From Liolophura sinensis (taxonomy: Eukaryota > Mollusca > Polyplacophora > Chitonida > Chitonidae), in NCBI RefSeq assembly GCF_032854445.1, contig NC_088295.1:28693385-28757384 (forward strand): a stretch of 64,000 bases of DNA, in the 5' to 3' direction. The stretch's first letter is position 1. Every line of letters begins with the position of its first letter. Positions 39,301-47,317 of this stretch are shown here, one piece after another. A program made the translations under genes and the position numbers. The notes beneath the pieces are model-generated. The model was not told the DNA's origin. It saw nothing but the letters and a program-made list of their open reading frames with translations, and did no database searches.

Positions 39301-42300
39301 GCTGCATGACAGGAAAGCATTAAAGAACAATAAAATCATAAAAACATCAAGATCGTACAATACAAAGGTGGATTTTCAGTTCATAGATACCTTTCATCAG
39401 ACTTGTTAACACCTTGCCTGCTCAAACACAATCCTGACATTAGCGCTCGTTCAGAGAGATCGCTAAAATATGCAAATTAAGTATACCGGTATAAGAATTT
39501 ATATATGCATCAAATTTCACACTACATACAGGATAATAACATATCAGTACACACAAATGTGTATGTTGTACATGTAACATAGCAGATTGTATTGGCAATA
39601 TATATGATCAGGCAAATGGGGATTTCCCTTTCCCACAGTGACAGAAGCACAGGATGGGGGCTATGGTCCCATAATGCTAAAACCCCATCACGGTCACCCC
39701 AAGCAGGATGCTACAATGAAGAATCACTGATGGTTGGTGTGTTGCTTGGTTCACTGCCTTTACATGAAGGGCTACATGTAGGAGGGTACAATGCACTGGC
39801 TCTCTACGACTGAGACAACATAAAGTTTCCGTTTGAAAAGTGGTAGAAGCTAGGGGTACACTTGCAAAGGTCGATGGTTCAAACCCCAAATACATCCTCA
39901 GAGTCACAAAAGTCATCGCTATCATTACATCTGTATCACAGTCAAATCAAACCACTTTTACATAAAAAATGTCAGAAGATTTTCACTGACAATTCAGGAA
40001 TGTTAAACCTCTGCTAGATGTTAAGGATGTATGTGGTAACAGCCCAGAAAGGATGAAAACAAGACTTACATACATATTAATTTCAAGATTACACTCATTT
40101 GAACTACACATAAACCTGACTGCGACCATATGAAAACTTCTTCATTGTTTAAGACCTATCATGAATCTCTCTCACTATCTACAAACCATGAACATACACT
40201 GCACATATAAAGGACATTCATACCTGCATAAAATTGCCAGAATGAGATGTGCATTCACTGGGTAAAATGTATAGACAACCTCTGTGGGTAGATTCTCCAG
40301 GACATCCTCGCTGGAAAACTTCTGTATCAAATACATGCTTTTGATGTCTTTGATGTGGGCTCTGTTTAAAAAATAAAACATAACTTCTTCTCTGTGCCTC
40401 ATTCACTTGGATGGTCCAAACTAAAAACAAAAATTTCCTAAGTGTTTTCAGAAATTTGCAAAGTGCTTTGGTTTATACAAGTGATATCCATTTATAATGT
40501 CATTATCACCAACAATCGGATTTAAACTGGATGCTGTTAAATGGCAGAAGTTAGCTGCAGTTTACACAAAATGTGAACTCATTTGGCTGACTGCATCTAA
40601 TAGATAAGACCTAGAAATGTATGAGGAAAATTCAAATAAGCATTTCAGTTTCTTTACCTTCACAGTTCTAACATTTCTAAAGAGGTTATGCTCTAGTGCG
40701 GAATTTAAATGTAGAAACCTAGCACCATGAGTTACCTGGAACGTACAGACTGTTCATTGTTTTGGAAACATTTACTTTTCTTTTCATCATGAACTTTTCC
40801 ACTCTAAAATGCAACGAAACTCTTTTAACCTACTTATTTACAAACCTGGAGTGGAGAGCAGACTCCACCTGTCTAAATCTTTGGGTGTGTGGTTTTAAGG
40901 GACAAAACCTCCATCTGAAAGATAGGCCCAAGTCCCAAGGGTTCAGGTTTTCAGAAAAACTTTCTGACAGAGAAAGAGTTCCCCTGATAAACTGTAACAG
41001 GATACAACATACAAATATGAATAAATCCCTGAATCTGTTTGCATGTTTAGACCATCGTTACCTTTCCATATCATAACAAACTTCTCTTTCTAAACAAAAC
41101 GGTAATCTTTATGAAGCCATTGTAACTAACCCAGCCATGCCAGTTAGTTGTAAGAAAAACTCTTTTTATGTCAAGCATAAAGCTATAAAATTGTTTTCAA
41201 TAGAAAACAAGTTACCAGATGTGAAACTTAATCCACCACTACGCAGGTATATTTGTAATAAAACTTAAATTTCCATGATGTTACACGTACATGGCAGAGA
41301 TCTTGTTTCTGGGCTATGATGGCCTGTGTGTCCACTGTGAACTGATGTGCTGGAGAATGGGGCAAAGCTTGGTAAAATGAGGTGGACAAGAATTCTACTT
41401 TGTTTCTATCACTTTCTTCCTGCAGCTCTTCTCTCAGAAGTTCCAAAATTCCCATAGCTTTTACAACCTGATAATGATATGAATAAAAAACCTACTATAA
41501 AAGAACAAGAAATATTTAATACTGGTTCTAGAACTGCTCCTGGTGGATCATTATAGATGTATATATGTAGTTTTCAAAGATTCATCCAATATTTTCCTGA
41601 ATTAAAGGAGAATTTGAGTCCACTGAATAAAGTGAAATTTGCAGATTGTCAGAAAACTTACTTTTTCCAATGTGATATTTTTAAGCTCTGTGGCAACATG
41701 ATTCCTGATACACAGCCAACTTTCCTTCCACAGGTCTTCTATAATATCTACACCTTCTACTGTTGACAACTTAGGGTTCAACCTCTACAAAGAAATGAAA
41801 TGCAAAATGAATGTAATGTTAGATGTGTGTTTCCCTCGAAGTATGTTCTCTTTCCCCCTACCACTGTCGTATGAGTTAAACATTCTTGAGTATGGCTTAA
41901 AATACTAATCAAGTAAGTCAATACATAAATAATGTTAGATGCATGTTTGACTGGGGTGTAGGCCTAAAGAGAAACTTAAAGCTATGTATAGTCATATTCT
42001 CATCTTTTTTTTAATCTCAGTCCATAGTAAGTTCTTGTACATACATATACAACTGCACCCAGATACTTATACATGGCATACAAACAGAAACATGGAATGC
42101 TTGCCTCTTTCAGTATAGTGGATCCACAAGGAGATACTTTGGTTTGTTCTATGTTGTAGTTTGCGGAAGAGATCAATTTCTCATAAAGCCAGGTGTACAC
42201 ATTCATAGCCTCAACCAGTGTGGGGAAATGACGATATCTGATCACAGTATTTTTTCCATTCTGGAAATCCAAATAAAAAATTATTTAATTGTCTGCATTA

Positions 42301-44967
42301 TTTGTTATTTTTATACATCAGGTATGCATGAACACAGGGCTGAAATTACAAATCAGAAGTGAATATAACATGAGCAACTTTTCTAACATTTCTTCAATTC
42401 ACCGATCCTTTACACTGCACAGTATTTACTGAAACACTGATTGGCTGAACAGTTGTCACAGGAGTTTATCATTAAGATCTCACTTTCCAATGAGGATACA
42501 GATTAATACATTACGAGGGAAAGCCTCTATTTAGTTGACTGAATGACAGCATGTTGTTCAACAACAATCAAGAATCTTTCATGTAATTCTTGAGTATGAT
42601 GTTGGTGAGCGTTGTGAGGGGACAAATCAGGTGTACAGGGTGATAATCATCCAACCTGAATTATATGGTTATTCTGAGGGAACATCTGAATAAATCACAG
42701 GAATTTGCTCGCTTTGCTAACTTACCCAAGATGCATCATCGTGAATCTCTTCACTAGAATAAACACGGAATTCAGAACTCTGAGATCCCTGGTTGCAATC
42801 TTTGGGCACATGAAGTTCCAAAACTTGAAACAGCTGATGGCCTTTCTTGTCCATTTTCTGAAGAGCACCAAAACAAAACTTCAGTACACCAAAAATAAGA
42901 GCAAAAGTTAAAATCAACAGTGACAAAGTGATGGGATTGTAAGAAATCTTACTGCTCACGAAATCTAGGAAACTGCTCCAACCCATGCAGTAGTAAGCTG
43001 CAAGTCTGCTGTCCATGTCATAAATGAACAATGAGCCTTATGATCTACACATATGGGTTCTTGCTGGCTTAATTCCTCCACTAAAACATTCCTCTCATCA
43101 CAGCAAATCAGCCCTTGACCAATGAGGTTACAAGTTCATATCCAGCTTCAGTAGTAAATCGACATAACATGCCACAACTAAACCTGTCATATTAAGAGAG
43201 CGTGACTGACTGAAATGATCTGCATACACTTACTGGCAGGACACAGAACTTGAGCACCTCATACTGATTGTAATCATCATCAGCCTCATCCAGAACGTCG
43301 CCAGAATCCCACAACTCAGCATCATCCAGGTCCGTAAAGTCTTTCTCCACCATACACTCCTTTTCTTCAGTTTCTGTCTGGACTATGAACAGTAAGACGT
43401 TCTTTTTCAAGTGACATATGTCCAAGAAAATAACTGCATACCAAGTAGTTAACATGCACATAACATGTAAAACTATAACATTTAACTTTAACTCTTCAAC
43501 ATCTTCTAACAACTTTGCATTTCTGGTAGGTCCAGGAAATTCACAATTATAATGTACATAATTAAAAAAACAGAATGACTTCTTCATGCATGTGAGAAGA
43601 TGTCACCAGTATTCAGTATGGTTGGGTTACATGTCTATGTTTCCTTTGCCTTGTCCTTAATCATACAATGCTTTACAGTTTTGTTAAAACATGTTCAACA
43701 TACACACGCACTGTCATGCACCATAATCCGTGACCTAAAGCACCATAATCTATGACCTCACGCACCACAATCCATGACCTCATGCACCACAATCCGTGAC
43801 CTCATGCACCATAATCCGTGATCTCATGCACCACAATCCCTGACCTCATGCACCACAATCCCTGACATCATGCACCGTTATCCTTCACCTCATGCACCAT
43901 AATCCGCGACCTCATGCACCACAATCCCTGACATCATGCACCGTTATCCTTCACCTTATGCACCACAATCCATGACCTCATGCACCATAATCTGTGACCT
44001 CATGCACCACAATCCCTGACCTCATGCACCACAATCCCTGACATCATGCACCGTTATCCTTCACCTCATGCACCATAATCCCTGACCTCATGCTCTGTTG
44101 CCTGACATTATTGTCATCATCCATAACAATCACTGGTGCTATGGTTAGGAAGTGATGATATTCAATGAGTTAAACACCCGTACGATCTTTCAATCTCATA
44201 TGAAAGTCTGTGTTTATGTACAAGGCATGTCACTTATACCTGTATCATTTGTAGCAATCTGATATTTCTTGACGAGATACTTTTTAATGTCTTCTAGATT
44301 TCCATATTGCATACTGTTTAGAATGTAGCTGACAGTCACCACTGGAACTCTGAACGTCTGTGCCTGGTGTAGTTTGTAAGAGTCTGGTGTGTGATCTTTC
44401 CCAGCTATCACCAAGCATGATGTCTGGAACACAGAATAAGATATATATTTCACACCTCTTTTTCTCACATCGCTGGCCACAATATGGCGGAAAAATCATC
44501 GATGTAGAATCCTTCTGCTATACATGTAACCATTTGTTTCATTTATGCAGCGTATACAAGTTCCCATATTCCTAAAAATACTGGTCCCTGGGTTAATGTC
44601 TACAATGACTAAAAACATGAACACAGAGAAATTCAAATCAAGAGTATACAGATACTTCTCACATTTGTGTAGGGAGCTGGTAAAGGCTGAATGATTATTG
44701 GGCCTCCTTTTTGAATAGCTCGGTAAAATCTGGGCCTGCACAGTTTCAAGATTCCTATGCTTCCCGTGATTTTTAGGTGTTGTGGGCAGGAAGTGATCGG
44801 CACTACTGCTATGCAGGTATGGAAATCAGTAGATATACCTGTTTTGTGACAGCATAGGTGATATCACCTCCTCTGTCTTGGACCAGCTGTTTCAGATGAT
44901 CTTTCTCTCGTATTGTAGCTGTGAGCTCCCAGTCCAATGCAAAGCTTAGGTTCTTGAACATCTTCAT
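15880..44967 (-). CDS. PARP4: PARP4-like vault protein (vault poly(ADP-ribose) polymerase homologue), about 30 exons
   Basis: A single gene spans about 29 kb. Exons in transcript order and with compatible phases: 44967-44839, 44423-44240, 43373-43234, 42857-42726, 42260-42105, 41784-41662, 41467-41291, one near 40963/40914-40846, 40361-40224, 39462-39391, 38847-38766, 38200-37975, 37290-37169, 36731-36507, 35347-35216, 32167-32060, 31668-31531, 30960-30780, 30056-29989, 29664-29477, 29012-28913, 28289-28119, 25457-25377, 24639-24559, 24212-24090, 23786-21701, 21369-21154, 20206-20097, 18220-18121, 16199-15880. The product is about 2,060 residues against 1,724 for human PARP4; the excess is mainly the FG-rich exon. 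Family knowledge: PARP4 is the vault-associated ARTD, with BRCT, helical, ART, VIT, vWA and MVP-interaction regions in that order. All except the ART core are recognisable here. The start codon is preceded immediately by an in-frame TAG and aligns with the vertebrate N-terminus. The eighth exon's 5' end is unresolved. Confidence 0.9.
16280..16510 (-). mobile_element. SINE family A copy, PARP4 intron 29
   Basis: Minus-strand copy from the TTATTTATTTATTTGATTGG tail complement to the head (gctggacttaaactcac covers the B box). The middle of the body is partly deleted. Confidence 0.8.
16564..16665 (-). mobile_element. SINE family A 3' fragment, PARP4 intron 29
   Basis: The fragment reads tttatttatttatttcactg, ttttacactgtattcatgaa, then gcaggcggcattatggtgg. 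It is a truncated minus-strand copy next to the previous one. Confidence 0.75.
16691..17691. mobile_element. About 1-kb unit bounded by 18-bp inverted repeats
   Basis: The left boundary ttaaagtgaacataaagt (16,691-16,708) is the exact reverse complement of actttatgttcactttaa (17,674-17,691). The interior has no transposase reading frame. It fits a non-autonomous DNA transposon in PARP4 intron 29, but the pair could also be two independent short elements. Confidence 0.5.
19020..19661. repeat. 80-bp tandem repeat with higher-order structure, 8 copies
   Basis: The unit begins atctgtcttgtatcctctac and ends tgactggatgaaagctgg. Copies 1-3 and 6-8 carry the same ordered variants (aacatgaag, aacatcaag, aacaccaag, each followed by acagggg), while copies 4-5 carry acagaag. 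The array is thus a five-unit, 400-bp higher-order repeat, cut off after copy 8. It lies in PARP4 intron 28. Confidence 0.95.
21701..23786 (-). CDS. PARP4: PARP4 exon 26: giant FG-rich low-complexity exon
   Basis: One 2,086-nt exon encodes about 695 residues rich in Ser, Thr, Gln, Ala and Gly. The N-terminal third has repeated SQSLFGN-type motifs (GLFG-like); the middle is Ser/Thr/Ala-rich; and about 22,240-22,720 encodes tandem 10-residue units of the APAQTSGFGS kind, so FG dipeptides recur every 10 residues. It ends with a non-repetitive stretch containing VVETSEQTNRRGLENVIQEQ. The human protein has a shorter Ser/Pro/Phe-rich region here. The composition resembles FG nucleoporins, but the flanking exons splice in phase with PARP4, so I interpret it as a PARP4 insert rather than a nucleoporin gene. 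The region is probably disordered. Confidence 0.85.
22240..22725 (-). repeat. 30-bp coding minisatellite inside PARP4 exon 26
   Basis: The repeated coding-strand unit is about 30 bp (10 codons), seen on the plus strand as gcaggagcactgccaaaacc plus agatgtttgt. About 15 copies mix FG and SG versions plus an FSFG variant. Frame is kept by the multiple-of-three unit. Confidence 0.9.
24090..25457 (-). CDS. PARP4: PARP4 exons 23-25: post-vWA conserved region
   Basis: Three small phase-0 exons, 25457-25377 (27 codons), 24639-24559 (27 codons) and 24212-24090 (41 codons). They encode AYLNGRMNGEEVSTVVSTPD, ILHSLTAHALIRDWQYGILH and LSKEFNVLCPLTSFVAVEEN. The human PARP4 counterparts are EFCTMVSTTEL, MIHKLAARALIRDYEDGILH and LSKENSLITQFTSFVAVEKR. 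This conserved block follows the vWA domain in PARP4 and has no separate known activity. Confidence 0.92.
24872..25135 (-). mobile_element. SINE family A, near full-length, PARP4 intron 23
   Basis: Minus-strand copy from tttatttatttgattagtat through gaggccagcattatggccgg to the head complement (agctggacttaaacttacag for the B box; ccacctcggccacagggg at the 5' end). Confidence 0.85.
25573..25755. mobile_element. Composite of SINE family B 3' end and SINE family A body, PARP4 intron 22
   Basis: About 25,573-25,612 resembles the minus-strand 3' end of family B (atgcttggggtttaatgacc, acttaatttttcag). It is joined directly to a plus-strand family A body and tail (ggtctgccagcaacctgtgg, gctggccgccatcataaaag). 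Confidence 0.65.
26158..26360 (-). mobile_element. SINE family A copy, diverged, PARP4 intron 22
   Basis: Minus-strand: ttgattggtgttttcacgac, then ggaggcctgcattatgatgg and the body. The tRNA-like head is degraded. It immediately precedes the 102-bp array. Confidence 0.7.
26443..28219 (-). repeat. 17-copy, 102-bp array of a PARP4 exon end, each copy with a splice donor
   Basis: The unit is 102 bp (34 codons; two copies are 97 and one 100 bp) and includes the codons for VVYGFVQNCTV plus gtaagtgacactgcc. Plus-strand positions of the donor complement tcacttacc run from about 26,491 to 28,111 at unit spacing, 17 in all. The first copy in transcript order is the coding end of exon 22; the rest lie in intron 22. 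Each unit also has a weak acceptor-like gttctccag that would delimit a 57-nt, phase-0 mini-exon. Some copies carry stop codons or indels, so the array as a whole cannot be translated. Plus-strand ORFs here are shadows. Confidence 0.95.
28119..28289 (-). CDS. PARP4: PARP4 exon 22: source exon of the 102-bp array
   Basis: This exon encodes 57 residues, from ISELLKKASNP through MTWQQFEPDLPFPE to CVVYGFIQNCTV. It matches the human PARP4 stretch with SVKWQQLNPD and LLVYGFIPHCTQ. The acceptor is ttgtttcaccag and the donor gtg/gtaagtg at 28119 (phase 0). The last 34 codons equal one unit of the downstream array. Read-through past this donor gives one further in-frame 34-codon unit with its own donor near 28,017, then a stop at about 27,990. 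Either of the first two donors could therefore produce an open message that joins exon 23. Confidence 0.85.
28913..30960 (-). CDS. PARP4: PARP4 exons 18-21: von Willebrand factor A domain
   Basis: Exons 30960-30780, 30056-29989, 29664-29477 and 29012-28913 encode a vWA fold. The metal-ion-dependent adhesion site is visible as DVSKSM (DxSxS) in the strand EVIFLVDVSKSMAG, and the later acidic position as FLITDGFVNG. KFNIVTFGH and LFEMFEPRERDLWDRK align with human PARP4 VNIIQFGT and VFEYFNAKSKHSWRK. Splice phases are 1, 0, 2 and 0 after the four exons. A second, damaged copy of exon 19 lies immediately downstream in the transcript (29,884-29,954). Confidence 0.92.
29884..29954 (-). pseudogene. 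Decayed tandem duplicate of PARP4 exon 19
   Basis: The sequence closely repeats exon 19 (30056-29989), including the gtagagctgtgtg acceptor side and cagttgtgtatcacca. A stretch corresponding to caactcaagag is altered and shortened, and the donor gagatttgtgagtg has become gagagttttataat, losing the GT. It would therefore not splice as an exon. It shows that exon duplication happens repeatedly in this gene. Confidence 0.75.
31237..31343 (+). mobile_element. SINE family A 3' fragment, PARP4 intron 17
   Basis: The conserved 3' part is present (gtcgtataagtgaaatattc, ttgagtacagtggaaaacac) with a four-unit AAAT tail. The 5' part is lost. Confidence 0.8.
31531..32167 (-). CDS. PARP4: PARP4 exons 16-17: VIT-vWA connecting region
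   Basis: Exon 32167-32060 (36 codons) contains DVSIEMPFDITTLKCETHTV, resembling the vertebrate segment with MSIEMPYVIEFIFSDTH. Exon 31668-31531 (46 codons) contains LPRMWVERHPDQPWHQ, nearly the same as LPRMWVEKHP in human PARP4. Both exons begin and end in phase 0. The preceding intron is about 3 kb and contains a FLYWCH ORF. Confidence 0.9.
34493..34702 (-). CDS. FLYWCH-type zinc-finger ORF in PARP4 intron 15
   Basis: A 69-residue ORF with KRGGRNLLLNSFIYRNNRK, then CWWRCDFIGCRAG and HNH. These are the G-rich loop, the W-x-C, the second Cys and the His-x-His of a FLYWCH domain (Cys2His2 metal site). FLYWCH domains are common as the N-terminal part of MULE-type transposon proteins and of domesticated derivatives. 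No MULE transposase core is visible nearby, and flanking splice sites or a second exon were not identified. It is most likely a transposon remnant or a stand-alone fragment; coding status is unknown. Confidence 0.6.
   Translation of the reverse strand: MATHITEVELVTDKRGGRNLLLNSFIYRNNRKLDTKCWWRCDFIGCRAGLCTDDNHNHAPNPAGSFLQP
35216..37290 (-). CDS. PARP4: PARP4 exons 13-15: VIT domain
   Basis: Exons 37290-37169, 36731-36507 and 35347-35216 encode a canonical vault protein inter-alpha-trypsin domain. Diagnostic segments are YINDSNETIQGQYHFPVDE, ITGFEAVINDQRIYGKIEE, YNEAIEEGQGACLLEQ and FTMKVGNLKPHDSVVVKVTY. These match the family pattern of a Y.N..... Y.FP. core, an aromatic-E element, a G-K/E-I element and the final beta strands. 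VIT domains occur with vWA in PARP4, ITIH and VWA5 proteins. All three junctions are phase-compatible. Confidence 0.92.
35444..35649 (-). mobile_element. MITE-like element (copy 1), 206 bp, PARP4 intron 14
   Basis: The ends are ccctatttcttctaattttt (left) and gaattaggg (right) in inverted orientation with about 26 bp of imperfect terminal repeat including gggaca/tgtccc. The interior is the reverse complement of the element at 51,489-51,705, including the phrase ttaggccatctaatgaacaa. Confidence 0.8.
35815..36080 (+). mobile_element. SINE family A, full-length, PARP4 intron 14
   Basis: The head ggcgcctccgtggcctaggt, B box gtgagttcaagtcgagctc, body gcaacctgcagatggccatg and an AAATAAATAAATAAAA tail are all present. 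Confidence 0.85.
36436..36455 (-). other. G-quadruplex motif 52-71 nt downstream of the PARP4 exon 14 donor
   Basis: On the minus strand four G runs of 3, 5, 6 and 3 are separated by single T residues. All loops are one base, the most stable class of predicted G-quadruplex, and the motif would be transcribed in the pre-mRNA. Confidence 0.8.
36903..37042 (+). mobile_element. SINE family A 3' fragment, diverged, PARP4 intron 13
   Basis: The body phrase ggtctgccagcaaacctctg and the 3' part (gtaaaatattcttgggaatg, aaacaccaattaatcaaata) are recognisable with many substitutions. Confidence 0.7.
37654..37780. mobile_element. MITE-like element, 127 bp, perfect 18-bp terminal inverted repeats
   Basis: The left end is aaagggatacagaatcaa and the right end is its exact reverse complement (37,763-37,780). 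The interior has no coding sequence. It lies in PARP4 intron 12. A TA target duplication is possible but not certain. Confidence 0.7.
37975..40361 (-). CDS. PARP4: PARP4 exons 9-12: expected catalytic position, ART core not recognisable
   Basis: Exons 40361-40224, 39462-39391, 38847-38766 and 38200-37975 join in frame and encode about 170 residues where human PARP4 has its ADP-ribosyltransferase fold. I see VELVLHGGCDG and, 39 residues after that histidine, LLLRNYF; these could be eroded equivalents of the HG and YF motifs because the spacing is close to human. The GxYFS context is missing, and no segment corresponding to the strand with the catalytic glutamate is found before VIT begins. Exon 12 ends at a good donor (AAG/GTATTC) that splices in phase with the VIT exon. 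The protein may have lost catalytic activity, or an exon may have been missed. Confidence 0.6.
40846..42857 (-). CDS. PARP4: PARP4 exons 4-8: helical regulatory-type region
   Basis: Exons 42857-42726, 42260-42105, 41784-41662, 41467-41291 and one ending at 40846 encode a predominantly helical region. Phrases such as TVEGVDIIEDLWKES and VKAMGILELLREELQEES align with the corresponding vertebrate PARP4 region (there ending in an NDVSKAEGILLLVKAALK-like stretch). In PARP enzymes this helical domain sits just before the catalytic core. The intron after 42105 starts with GCAAGC instead of GTAAGT. For the last exon two acceptors are possible (first base 40963 or 40914), and I could not decide which joins cleanly to the previous exon. 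Confidence 0.75.
41826..41932 (+). mobile_element. SINE family A 3' fragment, PARP4 intron 5
   Basis: The diverged 3' end reads actgtcgtatgagttaaaca, ttcttgagtatggcttaaaa, then a degenerate AAT-rich tail. Confidence 0.65.
43234..43373 (-). CDS. PARP4: PARP4 exon 3: acidic linker
   Basis: This exon encodes about 46 residues dominated by Asp and Glu (FTDLDDAELWDSGDVLDEAD), then YEVLKFCVLP. It corresponds in position to the acidic linker after the BRCT domain in vertebrate PARP4. The acceptor that keeps frame with exon 2 is the one ending GACAG, not the CCAG four bases upstream, which would create a stop codon. Confidence 0.8.
43716..44092. repeat. 22-bp minisatellite, about 17 copies, PARP4 intron 2
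   Basis: The unit is catgcaccacaatccctgac plus ct. Variant types (ataatcc, acaatcc, gttatcc) recur in the same order three times, showing block duplication. There are no unique spacers, so it is not CRISPR-like. Confidence 0.95.
44240..44967 (-). CDS. PARP4: PARP4 exons 1-2: N-terminal BRCT domain
   Basis: Exon 1 (44967-44839) encodes 43 residues beginning MKMFKNLSFALDW and containing the GG turn (DRGGDITYAVT). Exon 2 (44423-44240) continues with CLVIAGKDH and the helix preceding VVTVSYILNSM, which carries the hydrophobic-plus-aromatic pattern of the last BRCT helix, though the usual tryptophan is replaced. Length (about 95 residues) and position match the BRCT of vertebrate PARP4, a phosphopeptide- or protein-binding fold. 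Splicing is phase 0 after exon 1 and phase 1 after exon 2. The in-frame TAG directly upstream of the ATG could also be read as the end of a splice acceptor, so an upstream noncoding exon is possible. Confidence 0.85.
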
Positions 44968-47317
44968 CTACAGGTGCTATTATAACCAAGATGGCACCGT
45001 AGTGATATTTCTGAAAATATCAAATATACATGACAAACATACATGTAAATAGTATTAAATGGGTGACTATCAACAAATAACAGTTAGCTTCAGTTTCACA
45101 GTATAATAACTGGTTACCTGTACTTGATTTTAAATTTGATAATAGAAGGTAGTACACACTCCATGAAGCTCAACTATCTACATGTATAGCTATTATTTAC
45201 AGAGAGATATGTGACACATTTACTCATCATGAAGTGGTGAGTAATTAAGTTATCCTTTTTATGTATCCTTATAATGATCGACCATATCCAGTATCTGATA
45301 GAGAAGGTGGCTAAATTAGGGATGCTGACTGGTTATATTTTCAAGAAGGCATCAATTTACATGTCACCATGTGAAAAAAAAATTAGTAAATGATGTTGGA
45401 ATGTAACAGAATTTGTTTGGAAATATTAAACTGAATACGCATTTTTGTGTCACTAAATTCTGTTGGCATGTTGTTTATTAAGCAAAGATACATTAGATAG
45501 GTTTCAAATACTTGATCAACACATTGAAATAATGTGCATCACAGTGATCAATGTTAAGCCATGCTGTCATGTTGCAGAGGTACCTGACAGAACTATTAAT
45601 GTACCATACCTTACATAAGTTACCTACCCGTACTGTGCATAATTCCATTTAGTTTAAAATCTGACACAAATAACACTACTGGTACACCTAACAATTTTGC
45701 AGAGTTCTGATAACAACAAGAGATAGTAGTTCAATCTGGTCTCTAAATACATACTATATGACATATACTGATACAGTGTGTGTTGAGATATCAGATTCTA
45801 ACTTTGACTGGACTAAGAAAATAGATAAGAGCTAGCTCAAGCAGGTGCTGATTAAGCCAGCGTACCACTAGCTCTGTAGGGCTGTGATTACGTATACTAT
45901 CACAGCCTAGCTAGCCCCAAGTCGATACTTCAGCTCCTCTCTATACTGGGCTAGCGGAGTATCGTAGCCACAGGGGGAACCGATGGTAAACCATACACCG
46001 ATTCAAGCCATGCCCGATAAGTCCTTTCTAAACACTGGCTGCGGTCCAAAAGTGGCGTCAACTTTGGCTCGCATTCCGGCGACTAGGGACAGACAAATTA
46101 TTTGGTGCCCAGCAGTAGAATGCTGAAGCCAGCAGGGGAAGTACCGAAGTGTTCAAGGTAAGCTTACGGAACAAGAACACCTTCAAAACCTCTGTACTTC
46201 TCCCGCTGGCTTCAGAATACTACTGCATGGCACCAAATAATTTGTCTGTCCCTAGTCCTAGTCGTCTCAACTATCAATTCAAAGTAGGTGTTCCCATGTG
46301 TCTTCGCTAGTAAACCCACACAAGCATGAAACTATGGTGAAAACTTGATAAATTTCAACTCCAACCGCCATGTTTGAATGCATACTCCTCACAGTGAGGG
46401 GAATCATGTATGCAGTTACCACTGCCACTATTAGGCAAGTTAGGCCTTTTTCACAACGGATTCTGGCTAATTGTTCAGGATCAGTCTCACCAGTAATAAC
46501 CTGGAGGGAACCATGATCAACACTGATCACTAAACACATTTCTCAAATAAATTTTAAAAAAAATTAAGAAAAGATTAAACAAGTACAAAATATGCTGGAG
46601 GTGGCAGTAGTTATCTCCCTTGAATTGGCTGTGAGGAGTATGCATTCAAACATGGCGGTTGGAGCTGGAATTTATCCAATTTCCACTATAGCTTTGTGCT
46701 TGTGTGGAATTTACTTGTGATGACACATGGGGACACCTAACTGGTATTGACAGCAGAGACGACTGGGACTAGGGACAGACAAATTATTTGGTGCCCAGAA
46801 GTAGTATATTAAAGCTAGCAGGGGAAGTACAGAGGTGTTCAAGGTAAGTATATGCAACAAGACAGGGCTGTGATAGAATACGTAATCGAAGCCTTACGGA
46901 ACTAGACAGGGTTGTATTAGTACACATCATCACGCGCAGTCCTACAGAGCTTGCGTACCACATGATCTACACGTATAACAGGTTTCGATTCATCTTCACA
47001 ATTTGCAAGCTGATCGACAATAGTACACACTGTGCATTTAGGGTTACATTTCCGTGTACTGCATCAGGAAATATGGTCTGGCAGCACCTGAAATCAGCTG
47101 CCAAAGGACACTGTGAGTGTCAAGTGGAAATTGAAAGTGAACCTGGTCGTGGGCCAGAATTTAGCCCACAATTTAATTTTAAATTTGATATAGAAATGTA
47201 TTTTTAGTTTATTTTAAGACTCAAATCTCAAATAAAAGCTCCCAATTTTACTTTTTTTGAAAGGAATATTGATGAACCCAAATTGCACAAACGCTTCAGT
47301 GCGGAGAGAATCTGAAA
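44968..47317. promoter_or_regulatory. Head-to-head intergenic region between PARP4 and ashwin
   Basis: The two start codons point away from each other across 2.35 kb. No clear TATA box was assigned to either. About half of the region (46,080-46,850) is inverted-repeat DNA, described separately. An untranslated first exon or a shared bidirectional promoter would lie here, but I cannot place either. Confidence 0.4.
46080..46850. repeat. Nested inverted repeats between PARP4 and ashwin
   Basis: A segment beginning gactagggacagacaaatta at about 46,080 reappears inverted at about 46,180-46,262 and again direct at about 46,768-46,850. The adjoining segment containing aacatggcggttggag on one arm (46,650) is inverted on the other (about 46,360). 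The two large arms are about 46,180-46,440 and 46,600-46,850. Both carry small ORFs starting MAVG; I do not recognise them. Confidence 0.75.

Noticed and set aside
43716-44092. CRISPR array
   Set aside because: Directly adjoining 22-bp units with no unique spacers, inside an animal gene's intron.
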